A stretch of 64,000 nucleotides of DNA, from contig NC_080171.1 of assembly GCF_950295315.1 (NCBI RefSeq), forward strand, positions 31,116,361 to 31,180,360, in the 5' to 3' direction. The stretch comes from Erinaceus europaeus. Taxonomy: Eukaryota; Chordata; Mammalia; Eulipotyphla; Erinaceidae. The translations under genes and the position numbers were made by a program. Shown in pieces: positions 55,691 through 64,000 of this stretch. Below the pieces are notes generated by a model, which searched no databases, was not told where the DNA came from, and saw only the letters and a list, made by a program, of their open reading frames with translations. The stretch's first letter is position 1; every line of letters starts with the position of its first letter.

Positions 55691-55811
55691 CTCTCTTCCC
55701 CCCCATCCATTTAAAAATATTTAATTAAAAATAATTCAGCTTAGAAGCAGCAGAGCAGCACATGGGCAAGACCCTGGCATCACCCATCCTCACACAAAGA
55801 AGACAATACTG

Positions 55812-55985
55812 GGGCCAGGTGGTGGCACACCTGGTAAAGCACATACATTACAGTGTGCAAGGGTCCAGGAAACTTCACAAACAGTGAGACAGGACTGCAG
55901 ATGTCTCGTTCTCTTTCACCCTCTCTACTCACCACTTCCCTTTCAATTTCTCTATCTCTTTACAAAACAAATAAATAAATATGTT
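55812..55985 (+). mobile_element. SINE family b, sense
   Basis: 'ggggccaggtggtggcacac', 'ctggtaaagcacatacatta', then a deletion over the B box, 'gagacaggactgcagatgtc' and 'aacaaataaataaata' tail. Confidence 0.87.
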
Positions 55986-56244
55986 ACAAATGGCCAGCAA
56001 TCAGCATCATTGGCTGTCAGGCAAGTGCAAATTAAAACCACAGTGAAGTACACTTCACACCCACTAGGCTAGCTGAAGTAGAAAAGGCATTATAGAAAAA
56101 CTGGAACACTCATACACTGCTGGCAGGAAGGCAAAGCCACACAGATGCTTTAGAAACAATTTGGCAGTTGTTGAAAAGGTCAGAGAGTTGCCATAGGGCA
56201 AGTCACTTGACATCTAGGTATACAGCCAAGAGAAATGGAAATGT

Positions 56245-56425
56245 AGGTTGGGTTGGCAAGATGGTTCATTTGGGTAGTGCACTTGCTCTGTCATGGACAG
56301 AGCCTAGCTCCCATCTCACTGAAGGAAGCATCAGTGCTATGCTCTTTCTCTCTGTCTCTGCCTCTGAAAAGTAGACCTGGAGAGGTGAAGCCCCAGTAAG
56401 GAACAAAAATAAAAAGAGAAAACCT
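56245..56425 (+). mobile_element. SINE family e, sense, nested in ancient L1
   Basis: 'gggttggcaagatggttcat', 'ctcactgaaggaagcatcag', 'ctctgtctctgcctctgaaa' and an A-rich end. Confidence 0.7.
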
Positions 56426-56469
56426 ATGTCTGCACAAAAATGAACACATGAATATAACAATAACATATA

Positions 56470-56587
56470 AAGAATAGCAGGTGGGGGAGTTAGCATAATG
56501 GCTATTCAAAGAGACTCTCCTGCCTGAGGCTCTGAAGTCCCAGCTTCAGTTTCTCACACCACCATAAACTAGAGCTGAGCAATGCTC

Positions 56588-56618
<31 letters not shown>

Positions 56619-56620
56619 GA
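56470..56620 (+). mobile_element. SINE family c, sense, nested in ancient L1
   Basis: 'agcataatggctattcaaag', 'ctgcctgaggctctgaagtc', 'cataaactagagctgagcaa' and an A-tail of about 26 bases (56594-56619). Confidence 0.9.
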
Positions 56621-56874
56621 CTTCAGTGTCCATCAATAGGTGGATGGAAATATAAGGAATGTATTTATTCTGGTATATCCATAACATGGAATATCAGCTG
56701 ACACTCATAATGAATGAAATACTGACTTTATAACATGGATAAGTAGTGAACATATGGAAGAATCCTGTCACAGAATTTACATGAAATGTAAATGTAAAAT
56801 GGTAAGTTCTTGTTTATATGAAATTTCCAGAATAGATAAACATTTATTTTACTTAAAAAAAAATCATTACTGAG

Positions 56875-57135
56875 GGTCCGGGCAGTGGCTCACCCAGTTA
56901 AGCACACACATTACCAAGCGCAAGTACTCAGGTCTGCAGGTCTCTCTCTCTCTTTCTCTGTCTGTCTCTCTGTATCTGTCTCTGTCTCCCTTCCCCTCTT
57001 AATTTCTCTCTGTCCTATCCAATTAAGAAAAAAGCAAAAGTGGAGTGGGGGAGGCCTCTGGGAGAGGTGGATTTGTAGTGCTGGCACCGAGCCCCAGCAC
57101 CAAGTCCCAGAGACAACCCTTGTGTCAATAAAAAA
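56875..57135 (+). mobile_element. SINE family b head with extension block, sense
   Basis: 'gggtccgggcagtggctcac', a deletion over the B box, a CTGTCTCTCT-rich body, 'cctatccaattaagaaaaaa' and then 'gtggatttgtagtgctggca' and 'ccgagccccagcaccaagtc'. Confidence 0.87.
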
Positions 57136-57504
57136 AGCATTATTAATGATTTAATAATGGTTTATAAAATTGTATGATTTCAAGGGTACAGTTTCACAAC
57201 TATACATGGTATATATAAGTCATTGCACCCTCCACCAAAGTTCTGTGCCCTCCCCACTCCAGCCACCATAGTTCTCAAAAAGTCTGAGAGAGATAGTTTG
57301 ATTACCATTCTTTTGCAATTTCATTTGCTTTAAGTATCTATATTCCATGTAGGAGCAAAACCATCCAGTAGTTGTCACTCATCTCTCATTTCATTTAGCA
57401 TAATCACCTCTAAGCCCTTCCATTTTGCTCCAAATGATAAAATTCCATTTTTTAAATTTTTTACTGCAGAAGAGTATTCCATTGAACATATATTTCACAA
57501 GTTC

Positions 57505-57805
57505 TTTTTTTTTTTAATTTTTTAAACTTATTTTTTATTTTATTTATTTATTCCCTTTTGTTGCCCTTGTTGTTTTATTGTTGTTGTTATTGATGTCATC
57601 GTTGTTGGATAGGACAGAGAGAAACGGAGAGAGGAGGGGAAGACAGAGAAGGGGAGAGAAAGACAGACACCTGCAGACCTGCTTCACTGCCTGTGAAGCG
57701 ACTCCCCTGCAGGTGGGGAGCCGGGGGCTAGAACCGGGATCCTTAAGTCGGTCCTTGCACTTCGCACCACCTGTGCTTAACCCGCTGTGCTATAGCCCGA
57801 CTCCC
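57505..57805 (-). mobile_element. SINE family a, antisense, nested
   Basis: 'ttattcccttttgttgccct', 'gttggataggacagagagaa', 'gcgactcccctgcaggtggg', 'ctagaaccgggatccttaag' and 'acccgctgtgctatagcccg'. Close to consensus with several CpGs, hence young. The flanking phrase 'cacttcacaa..ttctt' recurs on both sides. Confidence 0.94.
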
Positions 57806-58063
57806 ACTTCACAACTTCTTTACCCAGATGTCTCACAGTCAGCACATAGGTTGCTTCCATATTCTGATTGTTGTGACTAGTGCAGTCACAAACATACAGA
57901 CACTTAGGCCCTTCGGAATTATTATCTTCTTGTCATTTGGTTATATGCCTAGGAGTGGTACTGCTGGGTCATAAGATATTTCCATTTTTATTTGTTTAAG
58001 GGCTCTCCATGCTGTTTTCCATTGGGGCTGCCCCAGTTTACATCCCCACCAACAATTTATCAG

Positions 58064-58272
58064 AGTTCTTTTTTTTTAATTTCTTTATTGGGGAATTAAT
58101 GGTTTATATTCGACAGTAAACACAAGAGTTTGTACATGCATAACATTTCTCAGTTTTCCATATAACAATACAACTCCCTCTAGGTCCTCTGTCTTGGACC
58201 TGTATTCTCTCACCCACACACCCCAGAATCTTTTACTTTGGTGCAATACGCCAATTCCAGTTCAGGTTCAGA
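58064..58272 (-). mobile_element. L1 3'-terminal fragment, antisense, nested
   Basis: T-run, 'aatttctttattggggaatt', 'catttctcagttttccatat' and 'ttactttggtgcaatacgcc'. The host phrase 'cagagttc' occurs on both sides (58059-58066 and 58269-58276), an 8-bp target duplication. Confidence 0.9.
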
Positions 58273-58320
58273 GTTCATTTTTCTCCACACCCTCAACAAT
58301 ACTTGCTCTTTTCTGTTTCA

Positions 58321-58469
58321 GACAAAACATTTAAACATTTTGGAGGAAGTTTCCAGAAACAGAAAACAGTTTATTGGCATCCTATGGTGGAGATGAGAGG
58401 CCTTCATGGGGAAATGGGAGGTAACTGTGAAAGAGACTTTTTTACTGGAGTGATAAAAATCTCCTAAAA
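58321..58469. other. unassigned DNA
   Basis: Short stretch with nothing recognised. Confidence 0.4.
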
Positions 58470-58690
58470 TTGGAGGCTGAGTGGTTGTACATCTGGTTGA
58501 GCGCACATGTTACAATGTGCAAAGACCTGGGTTTGAGCCCCCAGTCCCTACCTGCATGGGGAAAGTTTCACAAGTGCTGAAACAGTGCTGTAGGTGTCTT
58601 TCTGTCTCCCTTCTTCTCTTTCACCCCCTTCCCTCTCAATTTCTTGCTGACTCTATCCAATACATAAATGAAGATAATACAAAAAATTGT
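58470..58690 (+). mobile_element. SINE family b, sense
   Basis: 'ggaggctgagtggttgtaca', 'tctggttgagcgcacatgtt', exact-looking 'gacctgggtttgagccccca', 'ctctcaatttcttgctgact' and an A-rich tail. Confidence 0.92.
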
Positions 58691-58934
58691 TTTAAAATGT
58701 CCTAAAATTGACAATGGCGATAGTTGCCCAATTCTGTAAATATACTAAAAAAAAAAAAAAAATTAGGAACTATCTTACAATCTTGTAACCTACTATTAAT
58801 TACATGTAAAAAATGAAGAAAAACCAAAAAAATAATAATCCATTTAATTGTATGTGTCACACAGGTAAACTGATGTTATGGGAATTAAATCTCAATAAAT
58901 CATTTCCCTAAAAAGGTAGGGAAAAGGGAAGAAA

Positions 58935-59440
58935 CTGTACCAAAGGAAGACTCTGCATCTGAGTTCTGGGCAGTGGGGCCCAGACACCTGTACATCTCCC
59001 TGCTTCTTAGTATGCCAGTGTATGGATGAACCACAGAGATGGGAGCCTTCCAGGGCATCCATTGAGCCTCAGGCTATATTTCCTATCTCAACAGCAGACA
59101 CCATCTCAGCAGCAGGGAAAAAAAAGACTGAAAGAAAAGAAAATAAAAATGATGCTTCCCCAGATCTCTGTCCCACTAGGGAAAGAGAGAGACAGGCTGG
59201 GAGTATGGATCAACCTATCAGTGCCCACGTTCAGTGGGGAAGCAATTACAGAAGCCAGACCTTCCACCTTCTGCACCCCAAAATGATCCTGGGTCCATAC
59301 TCCCAGAGGGATAAAGAATAGGAAAGCTATCAGGGGAGGGGATGGGATATGGAGTTCTGGTGGTGGGAACTGTTTGGAACTGTACCCCTCTTATCCTATG
59401 GTCTTATCAGTGTTTCCATTTTATAAATAAAAAAATTTAA
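58935..59440 (+). mobile_element. L1 3' UTR end, sense
   Basis: The terminal block is clear from about 59150 ('cccactagggaaagagagag', 'gaagcaattacagaagccag', 'tttataaataaaaaaattta'). 58935-59150 is a variant upstream segment that I cannot align to other copies here. Confidence 0.85.
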
Positions 59441-60034
59441 AAAAAAGAAAACCAAAAAAATGTGACAGATAAAAACTAAAAAACTGCAACGATTTATTAC
59501 ATTTCTTTGGGAAAGAAAGGGTGTCTCCAAAGCTTTGACTATGAGCTCTGAGTGGAATATTGTGTCACAAATGATTAGATGATTATTTCCAGGCTTTGAA
59601 ACCTAACAGATTTTGCACAAAACTTCAAATATATTTCAAATTTTCTTGGCACTTAGTGACTCCTCTTTCCTTCTGTTTCCAACTTCTATTAGAACTGTCT
59701 GTGTACCAATGTGTGAACAATGGAATTTCTTTTTTGAAGTGTTGGCTTCCTTCTGTTAGGTGGGATTGCTCCAAATGTTTAAGCTTTAGTGAGGACTAAA
59801 GAGGCTAATTCACGGCAGGAAACTTAAATATTACAGGTATCAGACTCACATCTTCCAGTTTTAGCATCAAAAAAAACCTGAGACTCTCTCTGATACCAAT
59901 TTAAAAGTCTTTGGGATGGGTTCTAATATGCTTTTCTTAGATGTGATGCTAACCTTCAAGCCAACAAACAGTTCGACAGGGAGAGATCTATAAAATGATG
60001 ACAGTTCTGCATTGATGGTTATGGATTAAACTTT
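59441..60034. other. single-copy-looking DNA
   Basis: Nothing recognised. Confidence 0.45.
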
Positions 60035-60345
60035 TTTTTTTCCTTGTTGTTTATTTTTTTTCTCCTACCAGGGTTATTGTTGGGGCTCAGTGCCTGCACA
60101 TCACCCCCCCTTTTTTTCTTCTCTTCTTTTTTTTTTCCTTCTTCCTTTCCTTCTTGCCCTTCTTTTGTGACAGAGAGAGAAATTGAAAAAGAAGTAAAGA
60201 TAGAGAGGGAGAGAAGGACATCTACAGCACTTCTCCACCCCTGGTGAAGCTTCCCCCTCTACAGATGTGGGTCAGAGAATTGAACCTGGGTCCTCATACA
60301 TGGTAATGTGTGCACTCTACCAAGTGCACCACCACTCAGCCCCTC
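60035..60345 (-). mobile_element. SINE family a/b with extension block, antisense
   Basis: 'accagggttattgttggggc' and 'tcagtgcctgcacatcaccc' (reversed extension), a T/C-rich interior, 'gtgacagagagagaaattga', 'gagaattgaacctgggtcct' and 'ccaccactcagcccc'. Confidence 0.88.
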
Positions 60346-60960
60346 GTGGATTCAATTCTAAGAGGGAGAAATTCTCAGTGACAGGTGGGTAGTTGCATGC
60401 CAATTAAGTATAGAAGATACTTAATACAAATGGACAGTCTTGGACACAGAGAAGCAAAGACTATGCCAGTGAAGGACATTTAGAAATCCGGGAAAGAGGA
60501 GTCAAAGAACTACCCTCTTAAACGTAGTCTACCTGGTCCAAAATAAAGCTTATTGTAGACGGCTAAAATGTATTGAAACACTCTCCCTCTTAACTGTGTT
60601 TGTAGAGCCCTTCCTAATAATGTAGAATCGCTTAGACAGAATCAACTTAATAGAACAAGCTTGACCTCAACCATGAATAAACATGAAATTCCTCTTGGCA
60701 GCTAGAAACTTCCTGGGATAAAATGGACCACTGCATGAAAAGACAGGGATAATGGCTAATCAGCCATGTAAAAGCCCAGGATTTCCCCCATCAGAAGGCA
60801 TGCATCTAATCTAATCCACTAATTGACAATCCACAAATTGTCAACCACTAATATTTGCATACCAATACAAACACACAGGAACCTCTCTAAATACTTTCTC
60901 AACTAAAAACTTGCTCTACCACCAACACCCTTCCTCCTGGTCCCATTACAAACTATATTA
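60346..60960. other. unassigned DNA
   Basis: It contains a short tandem phrase around 60810-60850 ('ccactaattgacaatccaca', 'aattgtcaaccactaat'). It could hide an old LTR or DNA transposon, but I see no termini. Confidence 0.4.
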
Positions 60961-60974
60961 CTCTTCTCTCTATA

Positions 60975-61227
60975 TTATTATTATTATTATTATTATTATG
61001 CCTCCAGGGTTATGGCTGGGGCTCAGTGCCTGCACTACAAATCCACTGCTCCTGGAGGCCATCTTCTTTCTTTTTCCATTGTTGTTGTTGCTAGATAGGA
61101 CAAAGAGAAATTGAGAGAGGAAGGGAAGACAAAGAGGGAGGAGAGAAAGATAGACACTTGCAGACCCACAAGTGACCCCACCCCTGCACTATGTGCGTTT
61201 AACTCAATGCGCCACTGCCCAACCCCC
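60975..61227 (-). mobile_element. SINE family a with extension block, antisense, body deletion
   Basis: (ATT)n at 60976-61000 as tail remnant, 'cctccagggttatggctggg', 'gcactacaaatccactgctc', 'ctagataggacaaagagaaa' and 'gtttaactcaatgcgccact'. The B box and much of the head are missing. Confidence 0.88.
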
Positions 61228-61596
61228 ACTCCTCTCCATTATCTGCAAAACCCAAAGATAGAGTCTTAGTCACTGACACGTGCACATAATAGAAATTAAA
61301 TGGCTAGACTTGGGGTAGCGCTGATCTAATTGAGCTTAATAGCTAATAAAAATCCATACATGGTACTTATTTATTGTCATATTATAGTTATGAAATTACA
61401 AGTTCAAGAGAATAAAAAAGTCCATCCTCTCATATAAGATCCTTAATTAAGTCAGTGACCAAGTTCTTGAACAAGTCTATAAGAATAATTAGTTACAAAT
61501 TTCTGGAAGTCTAAGAAGTTCATTCTTGTGGCCTGTTAATGGGCACTGAGAGGACTAAAACATGAAAAAAGCAATATTTCTTGAAATGGGATGTTT
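61228..61596. other. unassigned DNA
   Basis: Nothing recognised. Confidence 0.4.
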
Positions 61597-63085
61597 TTTT
61601 CCCTTTATTGAGGGGACTAATGATTTACAGCTGACAGTAAAATACAGTAGTTGGTACATATGTAGCATTTCTCAGTTTTCCACATAACATCTTAACACCC
61701 CACCTAGGTCCTTCTCTACCATCATGTTCCAGGACCTGAACATGCACCCCCCTCCCCCAGAGTCATTTACTTTGGTGCAATACACCAACTCCAGTCCAAG
61801 TTCTGCTTTGTGTTTTGCCTTCTGTTCTTATTTCTCAACTTCTATCTATGAGTGGGATCATCCCATATTCATCCTTCTCTTTCTGGTTTATCTCATTTAA
61901 CAGGATTCCTTTAAGCTCCACCAAAACTAAAGTGAAGAAGGTGACTTCATTCTTAACAGTCGAGTAGTATTCCATTGTATATGTATACCACAACTTACAC
62001 AGCCACTCATCTATTGTTGGACACTTAAGTTGCTTCCAAGTTTTGACTATTACAAATTATGCTGCTATGATCATAGGTAATGGGAATTTTTTTTAACAAA
62101 CAGAATGAAGGAATAGAAGCTTTTTCCATATCTCCACCAGCATTTGTTTTTATGATAAAAAAAAACACTTTTTTTGATATATGTCATTCTCATTGGTGTG
62201 GAGTAATATTTCATTCTAATTTGCATTTCTCTAGTAATAAGTGATATTGAACATTTTTTCATGTGTGTGGACCATGTCTTCTTTGGATAAGTGTCTATTT
62301 AGATATTTTGTCCACTTTTTTAGTGTCACTTGAATTTTTGTTGTTGAATTGTATGACCTCATACCTTGTCAGTATACAATGTACAAATATCTTCTTCCAC
62401 TTGCTAGGCTGTTGTTTTTATTTTTGAGGTAGCTACTTTTGATATATGTTTTTTGTCTAATGAAATCTTATTTATTTATTTATTCTTGTTTTATCTTCTC
62501 TCTTGCATATGAGGTTGAATTAACAAATGCCACTGATGTCCAAGTCCTGAAGTATGTCATCTTCCATGTACTTTATAATTTTAAGTTTAATATCCATGTC
62601 TCTAATATATTTTGAGTTAGCTTTAGAGTATAGTGTTAAGTGATAATCTGTTTTCTTTTTTGTTTTTACATATGACTCTCCAGTTCTCCCAACAACCATT
62701 TTTCCCTTTTTTTAATTAGTGATTTAATAAATGATCAACAAGATTGTGGGATAAGAGAGATACAATGTCATACAATTCCCACAATCAGAGTTAAATCTCC
62801 CATCCTCTTCATTAGAAGGTCCAACAACTATTTTTACAAACCATGAAAAAATAGTGTTGGGAAAGAAGAATGTGTTGTCTCTTTTCACCATTGTATGGTT
62901 TTGACTTCTTTGTCATATATTAGATGTCTGTGTTATGTGTGCGTTTATTTCTGATCCCTCTATTCTGTTCCATTAACTAAAATGTCTGTCTTTGACTAAA
63001 AGCCATACTGTTTTAATTAAATTGCTTTATAGTATAGTTTGAAGACAAAGAAAGTAATACTTCCATTTTCTTTCTTTCTTTACCT
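61597..63085 (-). mobile_element. old antisense L1, 3' UTR through reverse-transcriptase C-terminal region
   Basis: 'tttattgaggggactaatga', 'ttggtgcaatacaccaactc', 'gagtagtattccattgtata' and 'ttctccaccagcatttg'-like series. It continues to 'tgttccattaactaaaatgt', 'ccatactgttttaattaaat' and 'agtatagtttgaagacaaag', a point deeper in ORF2. It is highly decayed, and a younger L1 end sits inside it. Confidence 0.85.
62704..62820 (-). mobile_element. L1 3'-terminal fragment, antisense, nested with target duplication
   Basis: 'ttttttaattagtgatttaa', 'gatcaacaagattgtgggat' and 'acaattcccacaatcagagt'. It is flanked by 'ccaacaaccattttt' (62689-62703) and 'ccaacaactattttt' (62821-62835), 14 of 15 matching. 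Confidence 0.9.
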
Positions 63086-63540
63086 ACTTATGACCTATGA
63101 CCCAATGTAGTGCCCAATTATTTTTACCTGTGAAAATCACAAGTAGTAAACTAGTTCACACAAAATAATTGGGTCAATCATGGACAATGGGGATTTGGAC
63201 CAAGAAATTTTCTAAACAGTTAACTCAGTGCCCACCTACCTCTTGCCCACTCATACTTCCTCAAAGGTATAAGCCCAACCCCTGTCCTTTTTTGTTGGTA
63301 TGCTTCTAATTCTGCTTCTAAAAACCCCTTCTGTTTCATTTGGTTTAATCCCCCCCTGCTTAACACTATTCTATTTACATAACTAAGCACCAGCATGCCT
63401 GCATGGCATTGGTTTAATCCCCACTGGTTCATGATGTCTTTTTGCTCCGCCCCCTCTTGTAGTACACCCTGATTTGCACCAGTCACTTTTCGCTCCACCC
63501 TCTCTGCATCACATCCTGTTCACACCCTACTTGGAAAGTA

Positions 63541-63549
63541 TATATAAGG
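63541..63549 (+). promoter_or_regulatory. TATA box of the LTR
   Basis: 'tatataagg' lies about 75 bases upstream of AATAAA, the spacing expected for a retroviral LTR promoter with a short R region. Confidence 0.7.
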
Positions 63550-63620
63550 ACAGGATTGTTTGTTTTAGTTTAGTTTTAGTTTTAGCTTAGCTTGGCTTAG
63601 ATTGTGCTGCGTCCAGCATG

Positions 63621-63626
63621 AATAAA
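63621..63626 (+). terminator. polyadenylation signal of the LTR
   Basis: AATAAA about 70 bases before the LTR 3' end, followed by 'gtatgtctctgctcg', a GT/T-rich downstream element. Confidence 0.7.
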
Positions 63627-63694
63627 GAGATACTGCATACAACCCAGCCATGAGTCCCGGGTCGTATGTCTCTGCTCGTGAAGCCACCCCAACA

Positions 63695-64000
63695 CTTTTT
63701 TCTTTTCCTTAACTAAATATATTATCTACTATTTGTATATCTTGGAGTCAAGTTTTCTTCATTTCCTGAAGTCAAGCGCATAATACTTTTAGTAGGGACC
63801 TTTTTGTAAATCTATACTCTCAGCCAAAATCTGTGATGTTTTATGAATTCCTCCTCAGAGTAACCCAAGAACCTCACAAGCTAGTCACAACCTCTCAGTG
63901 GAGAATGGCCTGTATATATAGAAAGGGAGAGAACTTATGATAACTTTAAGATAAGTGACCAATTCTTTCAACAATGTTAATAATGGAATGAAGGATTGAA
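63695..64000. other. unassigned AT-rich DNA to the window edge
   Basis: It may continue the old L1 host of the LTR but I cannot align it to other copies here. Confidence 0.4.

Larger units (their letters stand above)
55990..56850 (+). mobile_element. ancient mammalian L1 (L1M-like) 3' part, split by two SINEs
   Basis: 'caagtgcaaattaaaaccac', 'cacttcacacccactaggct' and 'tttggcagttgttgaaaagg' match the conserved C-terminal ORF2 region of old mammalian L1s. The element resumes at 56625 ('tgtccatcaataggtggatg', 'gaatatcagctgacactcat', 'tttatatgaaatttccagaa'). It is highly diverged from all other L1s here. Confidence 0.8.
57140..58320 (-). mobile_element. old antisense L1 (3' UTR and ORF2 C-terminus), split by a SINE and a younger L1 end
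   Basis: 'attaatgatttaataatggt', 'tctcatttcatttagcataa' and 'gaagagtattccattgaaca', then after the SINE 'ataggttgcttccatattct', 'gcctaggagtggtactgctg' and 'tttacatccccaccaacaat'. It is divergent, similar to the old copies at 38.3 and 40.5 kb. Confidence 0.85.
63098..63694 (+). mobile_element. LTR of an endogenous retrovirus, left boundary uncertain
   Basis: A TATA box (tatataagg, 63541-63549) is followed about 75 bases later by AATAAAG (63621-63627), then 'cagccatgagtcccgggtcg' and 'agccaccccaaca' ending in CA at 63694. This is the U3-R-U5 order. The upstream part is C/T-rich with several CCACC/CCGCC boxes. No primer-binding site or gene follows, so it is a solo LTR. The left end was not fixed: candidate TG starts at 63098 and 63106 lack a matching target duplication. 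A minus frame (63220-63498) is not protein-like. Confidence 0.78.

Noticed and set aside
54766..55728. 320-codon and overlapping 289- and 255-codon open frames
   Set aside because: All are readings of one polypyrimidine/polypurine tract; every frame is open because C/T-only codons contain no stops.
60346..60960. Possible further LTR or DNA transposon
   Set aside because: No TG..CA ends, target duplication, TATA/AATAAA arrangement or terminal inverted repeats could be fixed.
1..64000. CRISPR array, bacterial operon, prophage or integron
   Set aside because: No regularly spaced repeats, no ribosome-binding-site-led gene series; composition and repeats are mammalian.

Overview
This is vertebrate, almost certainly placental-mammal, nuclear DNA. 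It is AT-rich and CpG-poor, packed with L1 LINEs, tRNA-derived SINEs, solo-LTR-like blocks and microsatellites, and no bacterial-type or host gene is obviously intact. The SINE heads ('gggtggtagcacagtgggttaagc', 'ggcgcacctggttgagcgca' types) with long pyrimidine-rich bodies, together with the L1 3' UTR modules, look to me like those of a hedgehog (Erinaceidae, Eulipotyphla). That assignment is from recall and was not checked by a search.

Layout. 1-1.37 kb: a younger antisense L1 nested in an older antisense L1. 1.58-3.2 kb: single-copy-looking DNA with the only candidate host exon (acceptor at 1727, open frame to a TAA at 1868-1870, AATAAA at 2366). 3.2-6.6 kb: single-copy DNA with two SINEs and a GGAA microsatellite. 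6.6-9.9 kb: head-to-head antisense and sense L1 pieces with a SINE inside. 9.9-15.1 kb: mostly single-copy. 15.1-17.9 kb: nested SINE cluster, an old L1 hit by a solo LTR with a perfect 6-bp target duplication, and L1 3' ends. 17.9-19.4 kb: single-copy. 19.4-22.5 kb: two head-to-head L1 3' ends. 23.6-24.3 kb: solo-LTR-like block. 24.5-31.85 kb: a full-length but dead L1 (about 7.3 kb) with a perfect 14-bp target-site duplication, a 5' UTR with two related units, and broken ORF1 and ORF2. 32.9-33.75 kb: a SINE split by an endogenous-retrovirus remnant. 34.2-43.9 kb: scattered SINEs and old L1 pieces in single-copy DNA, plus a 185-bp CpG-rich insert flanked by perfect 14-bp repeats. 44-46.2 kb: sense L1 with an extra 3' UTR module. 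46.3-51.7 kb: SINEs and single-copy DNA. 51.8-54.5 kb: an L1 with an inverted 5' part (twin-priming structure) and perfect target duplication, beside a SINE that used the same target site. 54.9-55.7 kb: 0.74 kb pure-pyrimidine tract. 56-58.3 kb: ancient L1s with young insertions. 58.5-64 kb: SINEs, L1 pieces and an LTR with TATA box and polyadenylation signal.

Nearly all long open frames here are L1 ORF2 pieces, L1 3' UTR, SINE bodies or simple repeats read in translation. No functional gene system is visible. The interest lies in the record of retrotransposition: nested insertions, target duplications, L1 UTR module turnover and one unclassified tail-less insert. SINE families are called here a (gggttaagc head, CAACAA-rich tail, some copies with an extra 'ggagcagtggattcgtagtg' 3' block), b (cacctggttgagc head), c (gcataatggttatgcaaa head), d (gtggcgcag..aaagcattgga head) and e (agatagctca head). 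These letters are mine.
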